A stretch of DNA of 64,000 bases, taken from Streptomyces sp. NRRL S-350 (GTDB taxonomy: Bacteria > Actinomycetota > Actinomycetes > Streptomycetales > Streptomycetaceae). The translations under genes and the position numbers were made by a program. The notes beneath the pieces were generated by a model. It ran no database searches. It was given only the letters and a program-made list of their open reading frames with translations, and was not told where the DNA came from. Below, piece after piece: positions 56,085 through 64,000 of this stretch (positions are counted from its first letter, which is position 1; every line of letters starts with the position of its first letter). The DNA lies in contig NZ_JOHO01000018.1 in NCBI RefSeq assembly GCF_000719705.1, positions 1 through 64,000 on the forward strand, in the 5' to 3' direction.

Positions 56085-56852
56085 CGGACTCTCCTCCCCT
56101 CGGCGGTCCGGTGGCCGGGTCAGGCCGGTGGGCCGCGAGCATGCTCTATCGCGTGCTGTTGGTGCCGGGCCGGCGGGGTTTCCCGTCGGCGGGTGTGCCG
56201 TGTCTGGCCGTACCCGGGGGCGGGCCGTGCCATGCGGTGCCCGGTACCGGGCAGGTACCGGCGCACCGCGCCGTCTTGCCGGGGCCGCCATCGTGCCCGG
56301 GCCGCCGTCAGGCCGGCGTTCCGGCCTGTCAGTGGCCCCCTGCCTGCGGCCAGGGCCGACGGGCCGACCGGCCCGTGGGCGGCGACCGCTGCCTGTCCCG
56401 CACGTCGCCGTCGACCGCCGCCGACGCTCGGGGCGGCCGGGCTCCGTGCCACCGGGCGGCCCGCCGTCCGCGCGAGGGCCCCCGGGGTGAACGCCTCGCA
56501 CCGCCGCCAGGTCACGCCCCGCCGTGCCCGGCGCCGCTCCGGCCCTGGCCCTGGCCCTGGCCCGCCGGGTGGTGGTGCCGCTTGTGCCGGAACGTCGTCG
56601 CAACGTCGCCGGGACCTCGCCGTGGGTCAGCCGCTGTCCGCGGCCGAGGCCCGGCTCGGGGCCGTTCCCGGCCGTCCCCTGCGTGGTTTCGGCCCGGTGC
56701 AGGCCGGTCTCCGCCGCCCGGACGGGTGGACGGGAACGGTCGAACCGGCGCTCGACGGCGCCAGGATACGGTGCGGTGGTCGCGGCCCCCGCACCCGGTG
56801 ACCCCGTGAACCGCGACGCCATCGCTGTGACCAGCAGAGACCGAGGAGTTCC
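56085..56852. other. 768-bp gap between divergent genes, no clear gene
   Basis: Divergent spacer between the debranching-like gene and the hydrolase gene. Several long frames exist but none has consistent third-position bias or a ribosome site. A CCCTGG hexamer repeat is at about 56540-56565. The largest gap without annotation in the window; promoters of both flanking genes should lie here. Confidence 0.6.
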
Positions 56853-58166
56853 ATGTCCACCGTCAGCCGGCTGCCCGGGATCGTCACGACCGATCACGTC
56901 TTCCAGGCCCCCCTCGACCACACCGCCCCGCGGGGCGAGCAGATCGAGGTCTACGCCCGCGAGGTGGTGGCGGCCGGCCGCGAGCGGGACGACCTGCCCT
57001 GGCTGGTCTTCCTCCAGGGCGGCCCTGGCGGCAAGGCTGCCCGTCCGCTCGGGCGGGACTCCTGGCTGGAGCGTGCCCTGGACGACTACCGGGTGCTCCT
57101 GCTCGACCAGCGCGGCACCGGGCGCTCCACTCCCGCGACCCGGCAGACCCTCGCCCGGCGCGGCGGCCCGCAGGAGCAGGCGGACTACCTGGCCCACTTC
57201 CGCGCGGACTCGATCGTCCGCGATGCCGAGCTGATCCGCACCCGGCTGCTCGGCGCCGACCGCCGCTGGAGCGTGCTCGGCCAGAGCTTCGGCGGCTTCT
57301 GCACCCTCACCTACCTCTCCATCGCCCCCGAAGGCCTGACCGAGGCCTTCATCACCGGTGGGCTGGCCGGCCTCGGCAGCTCGGCCGACGACGTCTACCG
57401 CGCCGCCTACCCGCGCGTGATCGGCAAGAACGAGGGCCACTACGCCCGGTTCCCGCAGGACGTCGAGGCAGTCCGGCGGATCGCCGCCCACCTCGCGGAC
57501 TCCCCCGCGACCCTGCCCGACGGCGGCCTGCTCACCGTCGAGGCGTTCCAGGCCCTCGGGCTGCTGCTCGGTGGCGGCAGCGGCTCCGGCGTCCTGCACT
57601 ACCTGCTGGAGGAGGCCTGGGTGGAGGGCGCCGCCGGGCCCGAGCTCTCCGACACCTTCCTTGCCGGCGCCCAGGCGCAGCTCTCCTTCGCGGGCGGCCC
57701 GCTGTACGCGGTGCTGCACGAGTCGATCTACGGCCAGCGGTCGGTGGACCAGGGTGGCACCGCCTGGTCGGCCCAGCGGATCCGCAAGGAGTTCCCGCAG
57801 TTCGACGCCCGGGCTGCGCTGGAGTCCGACGCGCCGGTGCTGTTCACCGGGGAGATGATCTACCCCTGGATGTTCGACACCGACCCGGCGCTGCGCCCGC
57901 TGAAGGAGACCGCGGAACTGCTCGCCGCCCGCACCGACTGGCCCGACCTGTACGACCGGGCACGGCTGGCCGCCAACAGCGTGCCGGTGGTGGCGGCGGT
58001 GTACCACGACGACATGTACGTGGACACCGCCGACTCGCTGGAGACCGCCCGCGCGGTGCGCGGCCTGCGGGCCTGGATCACCAACGAGTGGGAGCACGAC
58101 GGGCTGCGGTCGAGCGGCGGCAAGGTGCTGGACCGCCTGATCAGGATGGCGCACGGCGAGGCGTAG
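56853..58166 (+). CDS. alpha/beta hydrolase, prolyl aminopeptidase type
   Basis: 437 aa, ATG 56853 behind GAGGAG. The S33 family markers are the oxyanion motif LQGGPGGKA, the LLDQRGTGRST strand turn, and the nucleophile elbow GQSFGG. A C-terminal Asp/His pair is expected around DDMYVD and EWEHDG. Longer than classic monomeric proline iminopeptidases and close to actinobacterial homologues of about 430 aa. It removes N-terminal proline or similar residues in the cytoplasm. It is convergent with the DUF4192 gene, with 28 bp between their stops. Confidence 0.9.
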   Translation: MSTVSRLPGIVTTDHVFQAPLDHTAPRGEQIEVYAREVVAAGRERDDLPWLVFLQGGPGGKAARPLGRDSWLERALDDYRVLLLDQRGTGRSTPATRQTLARRGGPQEQADYLAHFRADSIVRDAELIRTRLLGADRRWSVLGQSFGGFCTLTYLSIAPEGLTEAFITGGLAGLGSSADDVYRAAYPRVIGKNEGHYARFPQDVEAVRRIAAHLADSPATLPDGGLLTVEAFQALGLLLGGGSGSGVLHYLLEEAWVEGAAGPELSDTFLAGAQAQLSFAGGPLYAVLHESIYGQRSVDQGGTAWSAQRIRKEFPQFDARAALESDAPVLFTGEMIYPWMFDTDPALRPLKETAELLAARTDWPDLYDRARLAANSVPVVAAVYHDDMYVDTADSLETARAVRGLRAWITNEWEHDGLRSSGGKVLDRLIRMAHGEA

Positions 58167-58194
58167 CGGTCGGCGGGCCGGCGCGGCGGGCGGG

Positions 58195-59748
58195 TCAGCG
58201 CGCACGGCGGCCTCCTCTCTCCGCCCGCCGGGCGCCCCGGCAGCGGTGGAGGCCGCCTCCGGCGCGGGCGGCTGCGGGCACACACGCCGCCGTGCGGCCG
58301 AGTCGCAGGCCCCGGGCGGACCGCTCCCCGGCCACCCTGGCACCACCCTGCGCCCGGGACCGGCCCGGCGCCCGCAGCAGGGTGACCGCTGCGGGGCCGC
58401 TCGCGTCCGGCGCCGCGCCGCCCGGGCGCTCCGAGCCGCCCTCGGGGAGGGGGCCGGTCGGCGCCGAGGTGGGCGCCGGAGCAGGCGCCGGTGCCGACGC
58501 CGCGGGCGCCCCCTTCCGGCGGCCGCCGCGTCGACGCCGTCGTCCTCGGGAGCCCTGGACCGGCGGGTCGTCCGTCACCTCCGCCGCCGGGGCGGCGGGC
58601 GCCGGATCCGCCCCGCCGGCGGGCGGCGGCGGTTCGTCGGCCGGGGCCGGCGCGGGCACGCGCTCCTCGCGCCGCCGCCGCTGGGCTTCGACGGCAGCGA
58701 GCAGTGCCCCTGGCGTCATGCCGTCGTTCAGCGATTCGTAGAGCAGCTCGGCCAGCAGGTAGTCCGGGGCGAGTCGCAGCGCATGGCCCAGGACGACGCG
58801 GGCCGTGGCGGTGTCCCCGGCGACCCAGGAGGCCCAGGCGAGCAGGGTGAGGGGAGCCACCGAGCAGCCCTCGTAGGGCGGCACGGCGTGCCGGGCCAGG
58901 AAGCGCCAGAGCCGCTCGGCGGGAGCCAGCTCCGCGGGGCGGACGTACTCGACGCCGCGATCCCGGACGATCCGGTCCCGCAGGGCGAACAGCAGCCGGG
59001 CCGACCGGTCCGCGTCGAGCTCCCGGGCGCCGGCCGCGAACTCGGCGACGGCCTCGTCGAGCAGGGCGATGCCCTGCTCCCTGGAGACGGCGGCCGCACC
59101 CGCCTCGGCCCGGGCCAGCGCCTCGCGCCGCTCGGCGTCCTGCGGCGGACCGACCGGGACCAGGCCGCCGATGATCGCCTTCCGGCTGCCGCGCGGCACC
59201 AGGCCGGCGACCGTCGCCGCGGCGGCCGCCGGGCCCGGAGCGGGACCGCGACGGACCGGGTTGCCCGCAGGATCGCAGCAGCCGTCGCCGCGGCAGAGGA
59301 AGGACCACCAGCGGCCGTCCGAGACGCACAGCGACTCCTTGACCGCGACGCCCCGGCGCCCGAAGGCCGCCCGGAGGGCGTCCGCGAGTGGCCGCAGCCC
59401 GTCGACCACCGGCGGGACGTGTGCCGTGGCGGGATCCTGGCAGAGGTAGAGCAGCACCTGGAGCGGCCGGGGGCCGTGCCGTTCGGAGAGGGCCACCAGC
59501 AGGGCGGCCGCCTCCTCGGCAGCGGACGGCCACTGCTCGGGCGAGGCGGGGAGGTCCGCCCGGACCACCCCGCCCTGGTGCAGTTCGGGGCCCTGGAGAC
59601 CGACCGCGACGATGCTGTCGTCGGGGTAGAACCCCAGGAGATAGGGCAGCAGCTCGGCCATGTCGGCCGGACCGCGCATGACGACCGGCCGGTGCTCGGA
59701 GGCCGGGCCGAGGGACAGGATGACGTGTTCGTTGTTCATCGCGTTCAT
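58195..59748 (-). CDS. DUF4192 family protein
   Basis: 517 aa from ATG 59748 (ATG 59739 or 59787 are possible; none has a strong ribosome site). The DUF4192 core covers about 5-370, starting HVILSLGPASEHRPVVMRGP, with LPYLLGFYPDDSIVAVGL and RLLFALRDRIVRDRG. The last 150 residues are a Pro/Ala/Arg-rich tail with RGRRRRRGGRRKG. The family is actinobacterial with unknown function. It is divergent from the recQ-type gene; their 220-bp spacer has a DnaA-box-like site. Confidence 0.87.
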   Translation of the reverse strand: MNAMNNEHVILSLGPASEHRPVVMRGPADMAELLPYLLGFYPDDSIVAVGLQGPELHQGGVVRADLPASPEQWPSAAEEAAALLVALSERHGPRPLQVLLYLCQDPATAHVPPVVDGLRPLADALRAAFGRRGVAVKESLCVSDGRWWSFLCRGDGCCDPAGNPVRRGPAPGPAAAAATVAGLVPRGSRKAIIGGLVPVGPPQDAERREALARAEAGAAAVSREQGIALLDEAVAEFAAGARELDADRSARLLFALRDRIVRDRGVEYVRPAELAPAERLWRFLARHAVPPYEGCSVAPLTLLAWASWVAGDTATARVVLGHALRLAPDYLLAELLYESLNDGMTPGALLAAVEAQRRRREERVPAPAPADEPPPPAGGADPAPAAPAAEVTDDPPVQGSRGRRRRRGGRRKGAPAASAPAPAPAPTSAPTGPLPEGGSERPGGAAPDASGPAAVTLLRAPGRSRAQGGARVAGERSARGLRLGRTAACVPAAARAGGGLHRCRGARRAERGGRRAR

Positions 59749-59800
59749 GGCCGCAAGAGTGGGCGCAATCCGCGAGCGGCGCTGCAACGGCCTCTTTTTC

Positions 59801-59809
59801 TGTGGATAA
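59801..59809 (-). other. DnaA-box-like site TTATCCACA
   Basis: Minus-strand TTATCCACA, the E. coli consensus, in the spacer between the DUF4192 and RecQ-like genes. One site alone proves little. A TCGGCGGA/TCCGCCGA inverted repeat lies at 59838-59865 in the same spacer. Confidence 0.4.
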
Positions 59810-59968
59810 CTCGGCCCCTGAATTTCCCTTCACTCATTCGGCGGATGCGACACTCCCTCCGCCGAGTGGATTTTGACCGCCGTTCAGCGGACCAACGGAT
59901 GAAATGCACCCCGCCTTCCCCTGGCCCCGCCCTCCGGAATTCGTCGCTTGTCGGCGGCACGGGGTTAC

Positions 59969-62173
59969 ATGGACGCCATGCAGCAGCCCGACACCCACAC
60001 CACCGCCACCACCGACCGCGCCGAGGTCCGGGCGCGGGCCGAGGCCGTCCTGCGCGAGCTCGCCGGCCCCGGCGCCGCCCTGCGCGAGGACCAGTGGACC
60101 GCCATCGAGGCCCTCGTGGTCGACCACCGCCGCGCCCTGGTCGTCCAGCGCACCGGCTGGGGGAAGTCCGCGGTCTACTTCATCGCCACCGCCCTGCTCC
60201 GGGCCCGCGGCGCCGGGCCGACGGTGATCGTCTCGCCGCTGCTCGCCCTCATGCGCAACCAGGTGGAGTCGGCGGCCCGGGCCGGCATCCACGCCCGCAC
60301 CATCAACTCGGCCAACACCGACGAGTGGGACGGGATCCAGGCCGAGGTCGCCGCGGGGAAGGTCGACGTCCTGCTGGTCAGCCCCGAGCGGCTGAACAAC
60401 CCGGACTTCCGTGACCAGGTGCTGCCCAAGCTGGCCGCCTCCACCGGCCTGCTGGTGGTCGACGAGGCGCACTGCATCTCGGACTGGGGGCACGACTTCC
60501 GCCCCGACTACCGCCGGCTGCGCACCATGCTCGCGGAGCTGTCGCCCGGGGTCCCGGTGCTGGCCACCACCGCCACCGCCAACGCCCGGGTCACCGCGGA
60601 CGTCGCCGAGCAGCTCGGCACCGGCGCCGGCGACGAGCACGCCCTGGTCCTGCGCGGGCCGCTCGACCGGGAGAGCCTCACCCTGGGCGTGCTCGCCCTG
60701 CCCGACCCGGCGCACCGGCTCGCCTGGCTGGCCGACCACCTCGACCGGCTCCCCGGCTCGGGCATCGTCTACACCCTGACGGTGGCCGCGGCCGAGGAGG
60801 TGACGGCCTTCCTGCGCGAGCGCGGCTTCCCGGTGGCCTCCTACTCCGGCCGCACCGAGGACGCCGAGCGCCGCACCGCCGAGGCCGACCTGCTGGCCAA
60901 CCGGGTCAAGGCGCTGGTGGCCACCTCCGCACTCGGCATGGGCTTCGACAAGCCGGACCTCGGCTTCGTGGTGCACCTGGGCTCGCCCAGCTCGCCGATC
61001 GCCTACTACCAGCAGGTCGGCCGGGCCGGGCGCGGTGTGGACCGGGCCGAGGTGCTGCTGCTGCCCGGGCGCGAGGACGAGGCGATCTGGCGCTACTTCG
61101 CCTCGCTCGCCTTCCCGCCGGAGGAGCAGGTGCGCCGCACCGTCGACGCCCTGACCGAGGCCGGCCGCCCGCTCTCCACCGCTGCCCTGGAGCCCCGGGT
61201 CGACCTGCGCCGGGCCAGGCTGGAGACGATGCTCAAGGTGCTCGACGTGGACGGCGCCGTCCGCCGGGTCAAGGGCGGCTGGACGGCCACCGGGCAGAGC
61301 TGGGAGTACGACACCGCCCGCTACGCCAACGTCGCCGCCTCCCGGGAGGCGGAGCAGCGCGCGATGCGCGAGTATGCGGCGACCACCGGCTGCCGGATGG
61401 AGTTCCTGCGCCGGCAGCTGGACGACGAGCAGGCCGCGCCGTGCGGGCGGTGCGACAACTGTGCGGGCCCGCTGCACACCCCGGACGTCACGGAGGAGAC
61501 GCTGGCGGCCGCCCGGGCCGCACTCGGCCGACCGGGCGTGAGCTTCGAGCCGCGCCGGCTCTGGCCGACCGGGATGGACGCGCTCGGGGTGCCGCTCAAG
61601 GGTCGAATCCCGGCGGGCGAGCAGGCCGAGACCGGCCGGGCGCTCGGCCGGCTGTCCGACATCGGCTGGGGGAACCGGCTGCGCACCCTGCTCGCCGAGC
61701 AGGCACCGGACGTACCGGTGCCCGGCGAGGCGGTGGACGCGCTCGTGGCGGTGCTCGCCGACTGGGCCCGCGGGCCGGGCGGCTGGGCCGGGCCCGCGAC
61801 GGCGGAGGGCGCCCGGCTGGAGCGGCCGGTCGGCGTGGTGGCCATGGCCTCCTCGGCGCGCCCGCAGCTGGTCGGCAGCCTCGGCGCCCGGATCGCCGAG
61901 ATCGGGCGGCTGCCGCTGCTCGGCCGGATCGAGTACGCCGGCGGGCTGCCGCCGCACGGGGCCCGGAGCAACAGCGCACAGCGGCTCCACTCGCTGGCTG
62001 GGGCACTGGTCCTGCCGCCGGAGGTGGAGCAGGCGGTGGCGGCCGCCGGAGGGCCGGTGCTGCTGGTGGACGACCTCGTCGACTCGGGCTGGACGGTCAC
62101 CGTGGCCGCCCGGCTGCTGCGCCGGGCCGGAGCGAGCGCGGTGCTGCCGCTGGTGCTGGCCGTGCAGGGCTGA
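59969..62173 (+). CDS. RecQ-family DNA helicase with C-terminal phosphoribosyltransferase-like domain
   Basis: 734 aa from ATG 59969 (ATG 59978 is next; a TTG at 59948 is less likely). The helicase core has Walker A QRTGWGKSA (60-68), DEAH (165-168), motif III ATTATAN and motif VI QQVGRAGRG. A RecQ zinc-binding cysteine set follows: C-x16-C-x2-C-x2-C ending CGRCDNC. The C-terminal 200 residues carry a PRPP-binding loop, VLLVDDLVDSGWT, characteristic of phosphoribosyltransferases. Walker A has Trp where most RecQ proteins have Gly. The fusion suggests coupling of DNA unwinding and nucleotide chemistry; the role of the extra domain is not known to me. Confidence 0.9.
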   Translation: MDAMQQPDTHTTATTDRAEVRARAEAVLRELAGPGAALREDQWTAIEALVVDHRRALVVQRTGWGKSAVYFIATALLRARGAGPTVIVSPLLALMRNQVESAARAGIHARTINSANTDEWDGIQAEVAAGKVDVLLVSPERLNNPDFRDQVLPKLAASTGLLVVDEAHCISDWGHDFRPDYRRLRTMLAELSPGVPVLATTATANARVTADVAEQLGTGAGDEHALVLRGPLDRESLTLGVLALPDPAHRLAWLADHLDRLPGSGIVYTLTVAAAEEVTAFLRERGFPVASYSGRTEDAERRTAEADLLANRVKALVATSALGMGFDKPDLGFVVHLGSPSSPIAYYQQVGRAGRGVDRAEVLLLPGREDEAIWRYFASLAFPPEEQVRRTVDALTEAGRPLSTAALEPRVDLRRARLETMLKVLDVDGAVRRVKGGWTATGQSWEYDTARYANVAASREAEQRAMREYAATTGCRMEFLRRQLDDEQAAPCGRCDNCAGPLHTPDVTEETLAAARAALGRPGVSFEPRRLWPTGMDALGVPLKGRIPAGEQAETGRALGRLSDIGWGNRLRTLLAEQAPDVPVPGEAVDALVAVLADWARGPGGWAGPATAEGARLERPVGVVAMASSARPQLVGSLGARIAEIGRLPLLGRIEYAGGLPPHGARSNSAQRLHSLAGALVLPPEVEQAVAAAGGPVLLVDDLVDSGWTVTVAARLLRRAGASAVLPLVLAVQG

Positions 62174-62266
62174 CGGGGCGGTGAAGAGCGGTCGAGGGCA
62201 CGACGGCCTTCACTCGAATGGCCTAACAGAAAGGATCCGACGAAGCGGTATCGATCACACCGGCCA

Positions 62267-62299
62267 GCCGGCCTGACACGGGGCGGCCACCAGGCCGGC
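62267..62299 (+). terminator. terminator after the RecQ-like gene
   Basis: GCCGGCCTG (62267-62275) pairs with CAGGCCGGC (62291-62299), 9 bp, about 95 bp past the stop. The rest of the 364-bp gap to 62538 shows no coding signal. Confidence 0.65.
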
Positions 62300-62537
62300 C
62301 ACACTCCACCTCGCCCTTCGGGGTTGTGGATCAAGGCCTGGCGGCACTCTGGCGGCGATCACGGGAGGGAGGCACATATCCGGCAGAACATGGACTTTCG
62401 GATGGCGTTCATCGTTTCATCATTGCCGCTCCGGCCCCCATGCCCCGAGAATTGGGAGGTACCCGAAACTCGGTCCACCGGACTCGCCCTTCGGCGTACC
62501 CAGGCACCCGCCTGCTCGCGGGCCAGGAAGGAGGATC

Positions 62538-63299
62538 GTGATCAACGGTATCGACCGAGGTCAACATCCCCTCTCCGGAGGTTCTGGGCTCAGACGGGTG
62601 CTGGACCTGGAGACCTGGACTGCCTCGGGGATCCCGTTGCTGCGCGACCCCCGCGAATTCGTCCTGGAACTGCACCAACGCCACCTGCCCCAGCCCGGCA
62701 CGGTCGTGATCGCCGTCCTCGACGCCCTCCACCACCTGGCCGCCTCGGCCTCCTTCACCCCCTGGCCGCACGACACTGACGGCTGGCAGCACCGGAACGC
62801 CCTGCTGTCGCACCTGCGCCGGATCATCCCGCACGACCTGCGACTACCCGAGCCCACCCGCACGGCCGTTCTGCTGCGCTGCCGCGACGGCGCACCCGGC
62901 TGGACCGAACAGGACGGCGCCTGGATGTGGGCGCTACGGGACGCGGCCGCCCTGCACGGCCTGCGCTGCGGCGCGTACATCGGGCTCACCCCTGCGGGGT
63001 GGCAGATCCTCGGGGACGGACGCAACGGACGCAATCCACACGCGGGTTCGTGGGCGGACGGACCGGTGCACACCGTGACGGAGCTGCCGCCACGCTCGGC
63101 GCTCGACGGCCCGCGCGGCCAGCGCACCCGCCGGCAGGCAGCCGGTCCGGCTCAACAGGGCCAGCAGATCCAAGAGGCCCAACAGGTCCGGCAAGCCCAG
63201 CAGGAGGAGGACAACCCGCGCTCCACACAGTCCGGGCCGCCGTGGATCCCGGCGAGGACCGCGCCGGCCGAGCGGAGCCGCCGCACCGGCACGCGCTGA
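62538..63299 (+). CDS. hypothetical protein with Gln-rich tail
   Basis: 253 aa from GTG 62538 behind AAGGAGG (spacing 3-4 nt, short). Residues 1-150 form a compact domain (for example FVLELHQRHLPQPGTVVIAV, RIIPHDLRLPEPTRTAVLLR, AAALHGLRCGAYIGLTPAG) with no motif I recognise. The C-terminal 70 residues contain a Gln-rich possible coiled coil (PAQQGQQIQEAQQVRQAQQE) and a Pro/Arg end. No signal or membrane segment. It follows the RecQ-like gene but is separated by a terminator, so it is probably an independent unit. Confidence 0.72.
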   Translation: MINGIDRGQHPLSGGSGLRRVLDLETWTASGIPLLRDPREFVLELHQRHLPQPGTVVIAVLDALHHLAASASFTPWPHDTDGWQHRNALLSHLRRIIPHDLRLPEPTRTAVLLRCRDGAPGWTEQDGAWMWALRDAAALHGLRCGAYIGLTPAGWQILGDGRNGRNPHAGSWADGPVHTVTELPPRSALDGPRGQRTRRQAAGPAQQGQQIQEAQQVRQAQQEEDNPRSTQSGPPWIPARTAPAERSRRTGTR

Positions 63300-63407
63300 C
63301 ACCGCCGGGCGCACACCGCCGGGTGCACACCGCCGGCCGGACGGTGCCGACCGACTCGGGTTCGACCGGCCCCGTCGAAGGACGGACACGGACGCCGGAC
63401 TCGGACG

Positions 63408-63439
63408 CCGGGCCCGGCACCGTACGGCACCGGGCCCGG
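63408..63439. terminator. hairpin between the last two genes
   Basis: CCGGGCCCGG (63408-63417) and CCGGGCCCGG (63430-63439), a 10-bp perfect stem around CACCGTACGGCA. It lies 18 bp past the minus-strand stop at 63457 and 108 bp after the plus-strand stop at 63299. Confidence 0.75.
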
Positions 63440-63456
63440 GACGGGACGGCAGTGGG

Positions 63457-64000
63457 TCAGGCCCTGACCGGGCGTCCGGGTGCGGCACCGGCCGCCCTGG
63501 CACCGGTCGCACCCGCGCCGGACGGGTTTGCGCCAGCCGGGCCTGCGTCGCCGCAGACCACGAGCAGCGCGGTCGCGTGGCCGAGCGCCTTGGTGTAGGC
63601 CTCGGCGGCCCGGGCGGCCGAGCCGCCGTTGACCACCAGGACGACCGCCTCTCGGCGGACCGGGCGGGTCAGCGCGGCGTCGGCGTAGAACACGTCCCCG
63701 CCCTCGGCGAGTTGCGCCCAGTAGCGCTGCTCGCCGAAGGACAGCTCGTGCTGCTGCCAGGGGTGTGCCCCGCCGACCGTCAGCACCAGGATCTCGCCCG
63801 GGTCGCGGCCGGAGTCGAGCAGCTGGTCGACCACGTCGTCGGCACGCTCGACCGCCTCGGCGGGAGTGACGGCGATCCGCCGGACCTCCACCCGCGACGC
63901 GGCAGCGGCCGGGCGGCGCGGCGCCGGACCGGGCTTGGGGATCTGCGGCGGCGGACCGGGACGGGCGGCGCGCGGCGGTGCCGGGCGCGGGGGCGCCGGC
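63457..64000 (-). CDS. C-terminal part of a large protein, gene runs off the window
   Basis: Partial; the frame stays open to the window edge, adding a Pro/Ala/Arg-rich linker upstream of the segment beginning VEVRRIAVTPAEAVERADDV. The visible domain includes DPGEILVLTVGGAHPWQQHE, then FGEQRYWAQLAEGGDVFYAD and AVVLVVNGGSAARAAEAYTK, ending VRA. I recall a similar C-terminal segment in actinobacterial UvrD-like helicase homologues, but this is not certain. An internal GTG at 63891 could be mistaken for a start. The hairpin at 63408-63439 would end its transcript. Confidence 0.7.
   Translation of the reverse strand, partial: PAPPRPAPPRAARPGPPPQIPKPGPAPRRPAAAASRVEVRRIAVTPAEAVERADDVVDQLLDSGRDPGEILVLTVGGAHPWQQHELSFGEQRYWAQLAEGGDVFYADAALTRPVRREAVVLVVNGGSAARAAEAYTKALGHATALLVVCGDAGPAGANPSGAGATGARAAGAAPGRPVRA

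Noticed and set aside
56120..56515. 131-codon minus-strand frame in the 56-kb gap
   Set aside because: Translation is Arg/Pro/Gly-rich without hydrophobic pattern or ribosome site; treated as chance.
53961..58346. Open frame extending far upstream of the debranching-like gene
   Set aside because: The extra 750 codons are antisense to the hydrolase gene and Arg/Pro/Gly biased; family similarity starts after GTG 56084.

Overview
This is a contiguous, very GC-rich actinobacterial chromosome segment that reads as core genome of Streptomyces or a close relative such as Kitasatospora. The reasons are strong third-position G/C bias, frequent GTG and TTG starts, the Streptomyces housekeeping sigma factor HrdB, the developmental regulator WhiH, the cell-division protein SepH, the CutRS two-component system, and a gene order (dut, cutRS, hemH, sepH, ptsH, parC, parE, hrdB, whiH) that follows the S. 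coelicolor arrangement as I remember it. I see no insertion sequence, prophage, CRISPR array, rRNA or tRNA, and no obvious biosynthetic cluster.

Layout. From 0 to 7 kb, mostly minus strand: DUF3710, dUTPase and a PaaI-type thioesterase in a compact run, two small DUF genes (DUF3093, DUF4193), an acyl-ACP desaturase, and cutR-cutS. From 7 to 19 kb: a small acidic protein, an inositol-monophosphatase-like enzyme, ferrochelatase, an MFS exporter, an aldonolactone-oxidase-like flavoprotein, a membrane protein with a low-complexity tail, sepH, a sulfurtransferase, a VOC protein, thymidine kinase and a phosphodiesterase-like protein. From 19 to 31 kb: DUF5998, a large GNAT/acyl-CoA-ligase fusion (protein acetyltransferase type), HPr (ptsH), RtcB RNA ligase, a pair of M16 peptidases, topoisomerase IV subunit A, and a sucrase/ferredoxin-like protein.

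From 31 to 42 kb is a transport and sensing block: an NMT1-type ABC importer, a divergent CitA/DcuS-type two-component pair, an acetate-type sodium symporter with its DUF485 partner, and a NarL-type two-component pair with a DUF1453 membrane protein. From 42 to 53 kb: topoisomerase IV subunit B, a small zinc-ribbon protein, a secreted trypsin-like protease, hrdB, whiH, and an ABC-2 permease plus an ABC ATPase lacking several catalytic residues. From 53 to 64 kb: a NrtR-like NUDIX regulator, a glycogen-debranching-like protein, a prolyl-aminopeptidase-like hydrolase, a DUF4192 protein, a RecQ helicase with a C-terminal phosphoribosyltransferase-like tail, a hypothetical protein, and a truncated gene at the right edge.

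Most transcription units end in clear hairpins, several with perfect stems of 12 to 21 bp, which helps set operon boundaries. Features I could not explain as ordinary genes include a palindrome shared by two promoter regions (CCTACCC-N2-GGGTAGG), paired inverted repeats upstream of the desaturase, a structured leader before sepH, a 24-codon upstream reading frame before rtcB, a small gene broken by two compensating frameshifts (52.5 to 52.8 kb), and several short tandem repeats between genes. I do not see a dramatic new multi-gene system here. The best leads are the degenerate ABC protein beside whiH, the RecQ-phosphoribosyltransferase fusion, and the regulatory leaders. All family assignments come from reading the sequence, not from database searches.
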